A stretch of 64,000 bases of DNA, taken from the NCBI GenBank assembly GCA_938049225.1, contig CALICM010000060.1, forward strand, positions 1-64,000, written 5' to 3'. The notes below the pieces were generated by a model, which did not search any database, was not told the origin of the DNA, and worked only from the letters and a program-made list of their open reading frames with translations. Below are positions 33,971-43,641 of the stretch, piece by piece; position 1 is the stretch's first letter; the number at the start of each line of letters is the position of its first letter. The position numbers and the translations under genes were made by a program. Origin of the DNA: an uncultured Paracoccaceae bacterium (lineage in GTDB: Bacteria > Pseudomonadota > Alphaproteobacteria > Rhodobacterales > Rhodobacteraceae).

Positions 33971-34956
33971 AAAAACCCATCGTCATCGACGCGGACGATC
34001 TGGCCCCAGCCGCCGAAACCGTTGCCGAGGCCGCGCCGATCCCCGAACCGAACCTGCCACAGACCGCCGCGATGCAGCGCGCCACGCAGATGGCCGCAGC
34101 CCGGCCCGGTCCGCTGATGCGTCTGACCCTTTGGGCGCTGGGCGGCTTGGTGGCCATGGTCCTCAGCCTGGCCATCTGGGATTTCGTGACCGGCCTGTTC
34201 GCACGCAACTGGCTTTTGGGCCAGGTTGCCTTGGGCCTGACTGTGATTTGTGGCTTTGCCCTGGTTGTTTGGATCCTGCGTGAGGCCGCGGCGATCATCC
34301 GGCTTGGCCGGATCGACAAGTTGCAAGCCCGCGCTGCCGACCCCCTTGCGCTGACGGAACGCACGGCAGCACTCAAAATTTCGACCCAGGTCCTAACCCT
34401 CTATGCCAGCCGCGACGATCTGCGTCTGCCCGCCGAAACCCTGCGCACCCAGCAGTCAGACATCTTGGACGCTGATGCCCTGCTGGCCCAAACCGAGAGC
34501 GCGCTGATGGCGCCGCTGGACGCGCAAGCCCGGCGCGAGATCGAGGCGGCGGCCCGCCAAGTTGCCGCCGCCACCGCGCTGGTGCCCCTGGCCCTTGCGG
34601 ATGTGGTGGTGGCGCTGGTGTCGAATGTCCGCATGATCCGGCGGATCGCCACGATCTATGCCGGGCGGTCCGGTCTGCTGGGCTCGTGGCGCTTGCTGCG
34701 CGCGGTGGCCAGCCATCTGGTGGCGACCGGTGCTGTCGCGGTCGGCGACGACATGATCAGCTCGGTCGCGGGGGGTGGGGCTTTATCCAAAATCTCGCGC
34801 CGATTTGGCGAAGGCGTCATCAATGGCGCGCTGACCGCACGCGTGGGCATCGCCGCGATCGAGGTCTGCCGCCCCATGCCCTTTCGCGCCCTGAAAAAAC
34901 CGCGCGTGACCAGCCTGATCAAGCGCGCGCTGACCGGGCTGTTTTCCTCAGGCTGA
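33967..34956 (+). CDS. ycjF: YcjF family membrane protein (TIGR01620/DUF697)
   Basis: This 329-residue partner of YcjX has two transmembrane helices at about 53-75 and 82-104, followed by a DUF697-like helical domain (ATALVPLALADVVVALVSNV). The ribosome site AAGGAGGGG is very strong. The N-terminal 45 residues are Ala/Pro-rich and probably disordered. The role is inner-membrane, and its biochemical activity is not established. Confidence 0.9.
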   Translation: MKKPIVIDADDLAPAAETVAEAAPIPEPNLPQTAAMQRATQMAAARPGPLMRLTLWALGGLVAMVLSLAIWDFVTGLFARNWLLGQVALGLTVICGFALVVWILREAAAIIRLGRIDKLQARAADPLALTERTAALKISTQVLTLYASRDDLRLPAETLRTQQSDILDADALLAQTESALMAPLDAQARREIEAAARQVAAATALVPLALADVVVALVSNVRMIRRIATIYAGRSGLLGSWRLLRAVASHLVATGAVAVGDDMISSVAGGGALSKISRRFGEGVINGALTARVGIAAIEVCRPMPFRALKKPRVTSLIKRALTGLFSSG

Positions 34957-35004
34957 TGCGGGCCTGCGGTTGCAACGCGCCTTACGTCATGCTTTGTCGG
35001 CCAA

Positions 35005-35505
35005 ATGGCAATGATGATCCGACCGGCACAACCCTCTGACGCACCGGCGATGTGCGATTTGATCAACCCAATTATCGCCAAGGGCGGGACAACCGCACAT
35101 CGCGAACCTTTCGACGAGGCGCGCATGATTGCCTATAATGTCTCGCACCCGCGTGGGATCAGCTGCTTTGTCGCCGATGACGGGGGCCAGATCGCCGGGT
35201 TTCAATCCCTCGAATGGGCGGACCCTGATCCGAATGGGGCCTATCACCTGCCCGCGGGTTGGGCGATCATCGCCAGTTTCGTTGCTTTGACCCATCACGG
35301 GCACGGGGTCGGGCGGCAGTTGTTCGCGCACACCCTCGCAGCGGCGCGGCAAGCAGGCGTGCGCTGCATAGACGCGACCATTCGCCTTGAGAACACCGGC
35401 GGGCGGGCGTTCTACGCCCGCATGGGCTTTGCGGAGTACAAAACCAGCGCAACAACGGTCTCAAAGAAACTTGAACTTGCCGAAACACCGGCAGGCCAGC
35501 GCTAG
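35005..35505 (+). CDS. GNAT acetyltransferase, phosphinothricin-acetyltransferase-like
   Basis: This 166-residue acetyltransferase has MIRPAQPSDAPAMCDLI at the start, HGHGVGRQLFAHTLAAARQ as the acetyl-CoA loop and ENTGGRAFYARMGFAEY at the end, like the PAT/Bar subgroup. Three closely spaced ATGs are possible starts. Its stop overlaps the convergent monooxygenase stop by 4 bp. Confidence 0.85.
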   Translation: MAMMIRPAQPSDAPAMCDLINPIIAKGGTTAHREPFDEARMIAYNVSHPRGISCFVADDGGQIAGFQSLEWADPDPNGAYHLPAGWAIIASFVALTHHGHGVGRQLFAHTLAAARQAGVRCIDATIRLENTGGRAFYARMGFAEYKTSATTVSKKLELAETPAGQR

Positions 35506-36749
35506 CCGTCCACTTTCTTCCGCGCAGGCACATCCCATCCGCCCGCCGTGGGTGCGGTATTCGCCACCCCCCGCATCGGGGCGACGAGATCGCCGCAGAC
35601 CAGACGGGTCAGCACCCGCGGCGCGGGCGGGATCCGGCTGAGTGGCATCAACACCCGATCCCGCAGGACGGGCAACACCAGGCTATCGGACTGAAATTGC
35701 GGCGTGAAAGCCGCGCTCAGCGCCTGATAGATCGCGACATGTCGGCGCCGCGCGGCGGCATAGGTTTGCAGGGCCTGTGGCAGCGGAGCCGCGCGCAGTG
35801 CCAAAGTCAACGCCCAGACGTCCAACAGCGCCATATTCGCGCCCTGCCCCAGTTGCGGACTGGCACGGTGCGCCGCGTCGCCCACAAAGGCGATACCCGG
35901 CGCAAAGGGCCGCGCAAGGGTGCCGTGGCTATAGCGCGCCATGGTCAGATCTTGCTGGGTTTGAATTGTTTGCAAAAAAGGGCCAAAGGCAGGCCACAGG
36001 CTGATCGCCTCGGCCTTCCACACCGCCAAGGGGCGGGTGCGAAAGGCAGCTTCGCCGGCGGCGGGCAGCGACCAAAAAATTGCGGCGCGAGGAGTCGCAT
36101 CGCCGGGCAAGGTGCCGATCGGCAATACCCCCATCATCCGAAACGCCATCCGATACCGCTGGGTCAGTTGATCGGGCGGCAAATCGGTCCCTGCAGGCCA
36201 AGGCACCGTCCCCCACAATGCACCATAGGACAGCGTGCGACCCTTAAGCGGCGACAGGACCGAGCCAGCCCCGCTGGCATCGACCACCAGATCGAACGGC
36301 CCCAACCGGCGGCCATCGGCCAGAACCACCGTCCGCCCCGCGCCGTTCGCGGGCGCACCCACGACCCGCGCACCGGTGATGGGGGCAACCCCCTGGCGCA
36401 GGGCGGCGTCGAGCAGGGTTTGAAACAACGCGGCCCGGTGGATCCCCAGCCCGGTGTGCGGGCGTTTGGGTGTCCCATAAGACACATCCAGCACCCGCGC
36501 GCCGGTCTTGGCCTCGTGCCCCAGCATCCGGGTGATCGGGACGCCCAAAGCCCGCGCCGCTGACCCCGCACCGCAGGCCGCCAGCACCGCCTGCCCTACC
36601 GGCTGGATCACCAGACCCGAGCCGACCGGCGCTGGCGCCTCGAATTGATCAAGCAGAGTAACGTGGTGGCCGTCGCGCGCCAAAAGGGCCGCCGCAGCGA
36701 GCCCGCCAATCCCAGCGCCGACGATCGCAATGTTGAGCATCTTGGTCAT
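35502..36749 (-). CDS. FAD-dependent monooxygenase (UbiH/salicylate hydroxylase fold)
   Basis: This 415-residue flavoprotein has the dinucleotide fold GAGIGGLAAAALLARDG near the start, the middle DLVVDASGAGS (DG-like motif) and the second FAD motif GIAFVGDAAHRASPQLGQGANMALLDVW. It hydroxylates an aromatic or related substrate with NAD(P)H, and the substrate is unknown. The gene stands alone, with the DUF2339 gene diverging. Confidence 0.88.
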   Translation of the reverse strand: MTKMLNIAIVGAGIGGLAAAALLARDGHHVTLLDQFEAPAPVGSGLVIQPVGQAVLAACGAGSAARALGVPITRMLGHEAKTGARVLDVSYGTPKRPHTGLGIHRAALFQTLLDAALRQGVAPITGARVVGAPANGAGRTVVLADGRRLGPFDLVVDASGAGSVLSPLKGRTLSYGALWGTVPWPAGTDLPPDQLTQRYRMAFRMMGVLPIGTLPGDATPRAAIFWSLPAAGEAAFRTRPLAVWKAEAISLWPAFGPFLQTIQTQQDLTMARYSHGTLARPFAPGIAFVGDAAHRASPQLGQGANMALLDVWALTLALRAAPLPQALQTYAAARRRHVAIYQALSAAFTPQFQSDSLVLPVLRDRVLMPLSRIPPAPRVLTRLVCGDLVAPMRGVANTAPTAGGWDVPARKKVDG

Positions 36750-36863
36750 AACACCGCCACCCTGCTGAGAATTTGCGCCCCAAACCAGGGGCGTAAGGGT
36801 CGCAGACTGCTAATTTTGTCGGCCTGTCGCGCGAAACCCATTGCATGCCGCCCCCTTCTGCGC

Positions 36864-39578
36864 ATGGATCGTCAAATGGGATTGTTGTTTGTCGTGGCAG
36901 CTATTGCCGTCCTTTCGGTGCCGGTGTGTACGGTCTATCTGCTGATCAGCCATGCGTCGCTGAAAGAGAAGGTGCGCCAGCTTGAGAAACACCTGAGGGA
37001 CCAGACACCCACAGATGCCGCGCCTGAGACGCAGTCCCGCCGCGACCTCGGCGCGCCGCCGCCGGATAAGCCGTTCGACCCGGTCAACCCCCCGATCCCA
37101 CAGCAAGCGGAAAGCCCCCGGGCCGCGCCCCCGCCCGACCCTAAACCACCCAGTGACCCATCCTCACCCCCGCCCGCAGTCGTCCTGACGCCAGCGCGCG
37201 TCGCCGCCCTGACAGCCTGGATGCGTGAAAACTGGTTCTTTGCCGTCGCAGGGCTGTCCCTGGCGCTGGCGGGCGTGTTCTTGGTGCAATACGGCATCGA
37301 AACCGGCCTTTTGACGCCCACCGCACGGGTTATGGCGGCTTTGGCGCTTGGCGCTGTACTGATTGCGGCGGCCGAATGGATCCGACGCCGGGGGGGCGAT
37401 GCGGATGGCGAACTGACCGCCTTTGTACCCTCGACCTTTGCTGGGGCCGGTTTGATCTCGATCTGGGCGGGGATCCTCTCCGCGCGCCAGCTTTACGGCC
37501 TGATCGGCCCCGAGGTTGCCTTCGCGGGCCTAGGCGCGTCCGCCGCCCTGGCGGTTCTGCTGGGGTGGTACTATGGGCCGCTGCTGGCCGCGATCGGGAT
37601 CTTGGGCGCTTTGGCGGCACCTTTCCTGGTTGGTGGCACGGCCGAGGATCCGGTATGGCTTTTTGGCTATTTCGCCCTGATCGCCGTGGTGGGCTTGGCA
37701 ATTGACGCGGGGCGCCGCTGGGCCTGGGTCTCGACCCTGACACTGGTGGGCGGCTTCTGCGCCGCCGCCGTGCTCTACCTCGGTATTGGCGGGGCTGTTT
37801 GGTACATGAGCTTCGCCGTGGCGACCGTCGTGGCCAGCGCCGCCGTTCCGCTTTGGAGCCTAACTCCCCGGCACCAGGGCGCGATGATCGGCGAGACCCT
37901 GGTTCAGGGGCTGCTCAGACACAAGCCCCTGATCTGGCCCGAGTTTCCAACCCGCTTAGTTGGCGGCACGGTCCTGGCCGCGACCGCCGTGGCGATCCAG
38001 GTCCTGCAAGCGGGCCCTGAGGGGTTGTGGATCGCCACCGGCGGCCTGGCCGTCTTGGGCCTGTTGACCCTGTTGTGGATGGCGCCCGCACGGGCGCTGA
38101 CCGACATGGCCATCCTCCCCGCCACGGGCTTTCTGGGCCTGATCGTTTGGGCCGCCATCAGCAATGCGCCCGGTTTTGCCGCCTATCGCCGCTGGGTACC
38201 GCCGGACCCTGAAACAGACCCGCCCCTTACCGCGGCGATCCTTTTGGCGGGGGCTGTGACGGCTACGGCCCTGGCAGCCCTGCGCGGCCTTCGGGGCGCG
38301 CCTTATCCTGCGGTTTGGACCGCCGGGGCGGCCTTGCTCGCCCCGCTGAGTGCGATTGGGTTAGAGCTGTTCTGGACACCCGGGGCCCTGTTGGGACAGG
38401 GAAACTGGGCCCTTATGGTGATGGGGGTCGCCGCACTTATGACCCTTCTGGCGCAGCAGCATGCGCGGGTGACCGAAAACCGCGCGCTGCGCATCGCCCT
38501 GCTTATCCTGGGCGCGCTCAGCATGATCAGCCTTGCGCTGTTCCTGACCCTGTCAAAGGATCCGCTGACCGTCGCCCTCAGCATAACCATCTTGGCCGCA
38601 GCACTGCTGGACAGGCGGTTCGACCTGCCCGTGCTGGGCGCTTATGTGCAGGCCGGTTGCGCCGTGATCCTGTACCGTGCATTGGCCGACCCCGGGATCT
38701 TTTGGGCTTTTGATACCTCGCTCGGCCAGCTGTTGCTCAGCCACCTTGGGCCATTGGTCGTGCTCGCCCTCACCTGGATCAGCCTGAGGCAACGCGCGCG
38801 GCTGCGCGTGCAGGTGAGCGTCGAGAGCACAATGTGGGTGCTCGGCACAGTACTTGTCTGCGTCTTGCTCGAGCGTCTTGACGGCAGGCTAACCGATCAC
38901 GCGCTGATATCGCTTTTGGGAAGCGCGCTGATGCTCAGCGCCCTGGGTCAGCTCTACCGCCTCAAGATACGCGGGGTTTGGAGGGTTCCGCGCATTGTGT
39001 TGGCCTGCGGTTTTGGGCTTTTGTCGGTTCTGTGCTTTGTTGCGCTCTACACATACGGCAACCCACTCACGCATGAAACTGTGGCGGGCGTCTGGCTGAT
39101 CAACTCGCTGCTGGTGGCCTTTGGCCTGCCTGGACTGGTACTGCTGGTTGCGGCCCGTTGGCTGGGACATCTGCCACTTTGGTTGCGGCGGGGGTTCCTT
39201 ATCCTGGGCTGCGGCTTCGCGACGACTTATGTCATCTTGGCGATCCGGCACATCTGGCGGGGGCCGGACATTAGCCTGCCCGGTTTGGGGGACGGCGAGC
39301 TTTACAGCTATACCCTCGCCCTTCTACTGACCGCCGCGGTCCTGCTGATGGCGGCTTGGGCGCGCCGCGCGCCCATGCTCAGGCGTCTTGCGATCCTGAC
39401 GGTGGGGATAGCGATCGCCAAGGTCTTCTTGGTGGATATGAGCGGGCTGACCGGTTTGATCCGCGTGTTTTCGTTCCTGGCCCTTGGGCTGTCATTGGCC
39501 GGCTTGGCGCTGGTGAACCGCTGGCTGACCCAAGCGCTCGAGGCGCCCGATAAGCCGCTGGACGAGGGGCAGACCTAG
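36864..39578 (+). CDS. DUF2339 giant multi-pass membrane protein
   Basis: This protein of about 904 residues has a short N-terminal membrane anchor, a predicted coiled coil (HASLKEKVRQLEKHLRDQT), a 90-residue Pro-rich linker and then more than 20 hydrophobic helices, as in DUF2339 proteins. The function is unknown, and cell-envelope roles have been suggested for relatives. An upstream in-frame extension overlaps the divergent monooxygenase and is not convincing. MDRQMGLLF is taken as the start, with a second ATG four codons later. Confidence 0.85.
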   Translation: MDRQMGLLFVVAAIAVLSVPVCTVYLLISHASLKEKVRQLEKHLRDQTPTDAAPETQSRRDLGAPPPDKPFDPVNPPIPQQAESPRAAPPPDPKPPSDPSSPPPAVVLTPARVAALTAWMRENWFFAVAGLSLALAGVFLVQYGIETGLLTPTARVMAALALGAVLIAAAEWIRRRGGDADGELTAFVPSTFAGAGLISIWAGILSARQLYGLIGPEVAFAGLGASAALAVLLGWYYGPLLAAIGILGALAAPFLVGGTAEDPVWLFGYFALIAVVGLAIDAGRRWAWVSTLTLVGGFCAAAVLYLGIGGAVWYMSFAVATVVASAAVPLWSLTPRHQGAMIGETLVQGLLRHKPLIWPEFPTRLVGGTVLAATAVAIQVLQAGPEGLWIATGGLAVLGLLTLLWMAPARALTDMAILPATGFLGLIVWAAISNAPGFAAYRRWVPPDPETDPPLTAAILLAGAVTATALAALRGLRGAPYPAVWTAGAALLAPLSAIGLELFWTPGALLGQGNWALMVMGVAALMTLLAQQHARVTENRALRIALLILGALSMISLALFLTLSKDPLTVALSITILAAALLDRRFDLPVLGAYVQAGCAVILYRALADPGIFWAFDTSLGQLLLSHLGPLVVLALTWISLRQRARLRVQVSVESTMWVLGTVLVCVLLERLDGRLTDHALISLLGSALMLSALGQLYRLKIRGVWRVPRIVLACGFGLLSVLCFVALYTYGNPLTHETVAGVWLINSLLVAFGLPGLVLLVAARWLGHLPLWLRRGFLILGCGFATTYVILAIRHIWRGPDISLPGLGDGELYSYTLALLLTAAVLLMAAWARRAPMLRRLAILTVGIAIAKVFLVDMSGLTGLIRVFSFLALGLSLAGLALVNRWLTQALEAPDKPLDEGQT

Positions 39579-39730
39579 AGATATACAACGCGCCATGTGG
39601 ACCCGGTTCGAAAGCATTGATCGAATTAGCGGCCCGGCGCTCAACGCCTGAGCTGCCGGGACAAGGCGCATGGACCCCTGCCCGCGCCGCCCCCACCCCC
39701 TTATGCCTGATTTGACGGAAAGTGCCCAAG

Positions 39731-42700
39731 ATGTGCGCCGACACGCCCGACTATAAAGACACCCTGACCCTGCCGCAGACCGATTTTCCGATGCGCGCGG
39801 GCCTGCCGAAGCGCGAGCCGGAGTGGCTGGACCGCTGGGCGCGGATCGGCATCTATGACCGGCTGCGCGAAAAAGAAGGGCGCGAACCCTTCGTCCTGCA
39901 TGACGGCCCACCCTATGCGAACGGCCATCTGCACATCGGCCATGCGCTGAACAAAGTGCTCAAGGATATGGTCGTGCGCAGCCAGCAGATGATGGGCAAA
40001 GACAGCCGCTATGTGCCCGGCTGGGACTGCCACGGCCTGCCCATCGAATGGAAGATCGAAGAGCAATACCGCGCCAAGGGCAAAGACAAAGACGACGTGC
40101 CCCTGGTCGAGCTGCGCCAAGAGTGTCGCAAATTCGCTGAGGGCTGGATCGACATCCAGCGTGAAGAGTTCAAGCGCCTGGGCGTGACCGGCAATTGGGC
40201 CGACCCGTACCTGACGATGAACTATGACGCCGAGGCCGTGATCGCCGAAGAGTTCATGAAATTCGTCATGAACGGCGCGCTCTATCAGGGCTCGAAACCC
40301 GTGCTCTGGTCGCCGATCGAACGGACCGCTTTGGCCGAGGCCGAGGTGGAGTATCACGACAAGGAAAGCTTCACGATCTGGGTTAAATTCAAGGTAATTG
40401 AAGCCGATGACAGCTTAAGGCCAGAACAGTTTGATTCAGATTTTGACGATAACATCCGTCGGCAAGTCACAGATCGGAGTGACACGTCAGATTTGGTTGG
40501 GCTGAGGGCGAGTCTCAAGAACGCCTATATTGTTATCTGGACGACGACGCCGTGGACTATCCCCTCAAATCGCGGAGTAGTGTTCAACGAAAGCATCAAC
40601 TACGCGCTCTACGAGGTAATCAATACTCCCGAAGAGTGCTGGGCCAAGGTCGGGGAAAAGTATGTAATTGCGGAAGCTTTGGCAGAGGAGGTCTTCGCGC
40701 AGGCGCGACTTGACAGCTCTATGTGGAAGAGGTTGGGCATGGTGCACGACGAAGAACTTGCGGAGGTTAGCCTCTCCCATCCTTTTGCGGGCAGCGAGGC
40801 AAGCGGTGAGTGGGACCGCCCACGTGACTTCCGGCACGCTGACTTCGTGACCGAAGACGAGGGGACAGGATTCGTCCATTGCGCGCCGAGCCACGGAATG
40901 GAGGAGTTTGAGCTGTATCGCGATGCGGGCATGCTGGGCGAAGTGATCACCTACAATGTGCTTGAGGACGGGCGGTTCCGCGACGATCTGCCTTTCTTTG
41001 GCGGCAAGCGAATCTTAAAACCAAACGGCAAGGAGGGCGACGCGAACGCTACCGTGATCGACAAACTGAAAGAGGTTCACGGCCTGTTGGCGCGTGGCAA
41101 GATCAACCACTCTTATCCACATTCCTGGCGCTCAAAAGCCCCGCTGATCTATCGGAACACGCCGCAGTGGTTCGCGGCCGTCGACAAACCCCTGGGCGAC
41201 GGAATGGACACCTATGGCACGACGATCCGCGAGCGGGCGTTGAACTCCATCGACCAATTGGTCACCTGGACCCCACAAACCGGACGCAACCGGCTTTATT
41301 CGATGATCGAGACGCGGCCCGATTGGGTGCTCAGCCGCCAGCGCGCCTGGGGCGTGCCCTTGACGTGCTTTGTCAAAAAGGGCGTGCAGCCCACCGATCC
41401 CGATTACATCCTGCGCGATCCGGCAGTGAACGCGCGTATTGCCGAGGCGTTCCGGGCCGAGGGCGCGGACGCCTGGTATATGGACAGTGCGAAAGCGCGG
41501 TTTCTGGGCAACGACCACGACCATGATGCGTGGGAGCAGGTTTTTGACATCCTGGATGTCTGGTTCGATTCAGGTTCCACCCACGCCTTTGTGCTGCGCG
41601 ACCGGCCGGATGGGACCGAGGACGGGATCGCGGATCTGTATCTGGAGGGGACCGATCAGCACCGCGGCTGGTTCCATTCCTCAATGCTGCAGGCCTGCGG
41701 CACCAAAGGCCGCGCGCCCTATAAGGGCGTGCTGACACATGGGTTTACCCTGGATGAGAAGGGCATGAAAATGTCCAAATCCCTGGGCAACACCATCGTC
41801 CCCGAGACCATTGTCAAGCAATACGGCGCCGATATCCTGCGCCTATGGGTGGCCCAAACCGACTATACCGCCGACCAGCGCATCGGCCCCGAGATCCTTA
41901 AGGGTACCGCCGACAGTTACCGACGATTGCGCAACACAATGCGCTTCATGCTGGGCAATTTGGCCGGGTATTCGGACAGCGAAGCCGTGGACCCAGCCGA
42001 GATGCCCGAGTTGGAACGTTGGGTCCTGCACCGGTTGGCCGATTTGGACGACACGGTCCGCCAGGGATACGCCAAATACGACTTCCAAGGTGTATTTCAG
42101 TCGCTGTTCCAGTTTGCCACAGTGGACCTGAGCGCCTTCTACTTCGACGTCCGTAAGGACGTGCTCTATTGCGACGGCGCCGACAGCGCGCGCCGCCGGG
42201 CGGCACGCACGGTGCTTGATCTGCTGTTCCACCGGCTGACCACTTGGCTGGCCCCGGTACTGGTCTTCACCATGGAGGACGTCTGGTTGGACCGCTTCCC
42301 AGGCGAAGACGGTTCGGTGCATTTGCAGGATTTTCCTCAAACGCCCGAGGCTTGGCGCAATGACGCGCTGGCCGCGAAATGGACTAAGATCCGCGCGGCA
42401 CGGCGCGTGGTGACCGGCGCGTTAGAGTTGCGGCGTCAGGAGAAAGAAATCGGCGCCAGCCTTGAGGCCGCGCCCCTATTGCAACTGGCCGACCCCGATC
42501 TGGCCGCGGCCGTGCGCTCGGTCGATATGGCGGACCTGTGCATCACAAGCGGCCTAACGATCACCGAAGTTGAGCCGCAGGCCGATGCCTTCCGCCTCGA
42601 AGATCCGGCCATTGGGGTCGTGTTCCAGCGCGCCGATGGAACCAAATGCCAGCGCTGCTGGAAGATCCTGCCGGATGTGGGCACCCACACCCACCCAGAA

Positions 42701-42733
42701 ACCTGTCAACGGTGCAACGACGCACTGGGATGA
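39731..42733 (+). CDS. ileS: Isoleucyl-tRNA synthetase, with compositionally distinct editing domain
   Basis: IleRS charges tRNA-Ile and hydrolyses misformed Val-tRNA. The protein of about 1000 residues has HLHIGHALNK (HIGH), GMKMSKSLGN (KMSKS), the CP1 editing motifs WTTTPWTIPSN and GTGFVHCAPSHGMEEF, and a C-terminal zinc site (CQRCW then CQRC). The start MCADTPDY matches family usage. From about 40385 to 40910 the DNA becomes AT-richer, with codons such as TTA, AAT and ATT that are rare in the flanks, and about 20 extra residues precede the WTTTPW motif. This suggests replacement of the editing domain by recombination. Confidence 0.96.
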   Translation: MCADTPDYKDTLTLPQTDFPMRAGLPKREPEWLDRWARIGIYDRLREKEGREPFVLHDGPPYANGHLHIGHALNKVLKDMVVRSQQMMGKDSRYVPGWDCHGLPIEWKIEEQYRAKGKDKDDVPLVELRQECRKFAEGWIDIQREEFKRLGVTGNWADPYLTMNYDAEAVIAEEFMKFVMNGALYQGSKPVLWSPIERTALAEAEVEYHDKESFTIWVKFKVIEADDSLRPEQFDSDFDDNIRRQVTDRSDTSDLVGLRASLKNAYIVIWTTTPWTIPSNRGVVFNESINYALYEVINTPEECWAKVGEKYVIAEALAEEVFAQARLDSSMWKRLGMVHDEELAEVSLSHPFAGSEASGEWDRPRDFRHADFVTEDEGTGFVHCAPSHGMEEFELYRDAGMLGEVITYNVLEDGRFRDDLPFFGGKRILKPNGKEGDANATVIDKLKEVHGLLARGKINHSYPHSWRSKAPLIYRNTPQWFAAVDKPLGDGMDTYGTTIRERALNSIDQLVTWTPQTGRNRLYSMIETRPDWVLSRQRAWGVPLTCFVKKGVQPTDPDYILRDPAVNARIAEAFRAEGADAWYMDSAKARFLGNDHDHDAWEQVFDILDVWFDSGSTHAFVLRDRPDGTEDGIADLYLEGTDQHRGWFHSSMLQACGTKGRAPYKGVLTHGFTLDEKGMKMSKSLGNTIVPETIVKQYGADILRLWVAQTDYTADQRIGPEILKGTADSYRRLRNTMRFMLGNLAGYSDSEAVDPAEMPELERWVLHRLADLDDTVRQGYAKYDFQGVFQSLFQFATVDLSAFYFDVRKDVLYCDGADSARRRAARTVLDLLFHRLTTWLAPVLVFTMEDVWLDRFPGEDGSVHLQDFPQTPEAWRNDALAAKWTKIRAARRVVTGALELRRQEKEIGASLEAAPLLQLADPDLAAAVRSVDMADLCITSGLTITEVEPQADAFRLEDPAIGVVFQRADGTKCQRCWKILPDVGTHTHPETCQRCNDALG

Positions 42734-43088
42734 CCTAGGATCAGATCTGGAAAGCCCCGCTTGACCTGGTGGTCGCGCGGGAGCCAGGTTCGTCGTTTCG
42801 TCCGCCAAGCGGTCCATGGATCTGGTACGCCAGGCAAATCCATTCAATTGCCGTTAGTGCCACCCTGGCGTGCTGTGCGTCATGTCCGACGACAGAAGAT
42901 CACTGCCCACCCAAGGAAAACCCCGTCTCAAGCTAAGCAGGCTGGCCAATAAAATTGGCACTTCCAGGCAGAATAGGGGCGCAAGGATACACTACAGAAT
43001 TCATTGATTCCTAACAATAAATATCTGCCTGAAGGTAAACCTTCGCGGCAAAACTGGCCTTGGGCGAAAGAAACTCTACATCTCCGAC
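42734..43088. other. Intergenic region after ileS, no gene recognised
   Basis: GC content falls across this stretch. It holds a short inverted repeat (GCCAAT-AAA-ATTGGC) and a GAAGGT/ACCTTC hairpin but no T-run terminator and no protein-like frame. Together with the next 500 bp it looks like decayed or acquired DNA. Confidence 0.5.
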
Positions 43089-43550
43089 ATGCAAAGGGGA
43101 AAGAGTATATCGCCGTTTTCTGCGACCTACGGCAGCCATGCCGACACACCCAAATCAAACTCTAACTTGTCCGGTGCATATGACAGGCTAAACGACCGCT
43201 TCCCGCAACGATATTGCGTCGTCAGCGCGTCTTCGATGACGTTAAATGACGTGGACCAAGACACGCATGAGGCCGTTGATTCTTGTGTTGACGAGATCGT
43301 CTCTCGTCTCATTACAGATGGGCCACTTCGGTCCTCCAACGTGGATTGTGGCAATGGGCGCAAAACACTTTCCAGGCGTAGTAGCAGCTTATATCTTGCC
43401 CTAACGAACGCAGGTGCTGATTGGCGTGGTCAAGGTGCCCACAGGTTGCTAATGCTCACAATGCCCGAAACACGCATGCGCGAAATCCTGGACACTTTGC
43501 TGTCTGGGGATCAGAAGACCCACCGCGTGCGCTCTATTGGCGCGACATAA
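43089..43550 (+). CDS. Hypothetical protein, low-GC, weak support
   Basis: This is a 153-residue frame, serine-, aspartate- and asparagine-rich, with no recognised motif. Codon use and base composition differ from the surrounding genes. AAAGGGGAAAG lies near the start, so translation is plausible. It could be an acquired gene or a remnant, and I would not assign a role. Confidence 0.35.
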   Translation: MQRGKSISPFSATYGSHADTPKSNSNLSGAYDRLNDRFPQRYCVVSASSMTLNDVDQDTHEAVDSCVDEIVSRLITDGPLRSSNVDCGNGRKTLSRRSSSLYLALTNAGADWRGQGAHRLLMLTMPETRMREILDTLLSGDQKTHRVRSIGAT

Positions 43551-43641
43551 TGAATCCAATTCTACAAAACTTTATAAAAAATGCTGGCATAAGGGCAGAA
43601 TAAATGGAAGCGCATCATCACTTAAAGTCGACGGTCTATTC

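Noticed and set aside
39595-39665. GGTTCGAAA, like a tRNA T-loop, before ileS
   Set aside because: No acceptor, D or anticodon arms can be folded around it.
43004-43017. Near-FNR box TTGATTCCTAACAA
   Set aside because: One position departs from consensus and the nearby downstream frame is of doubtful reality, so it was not called.
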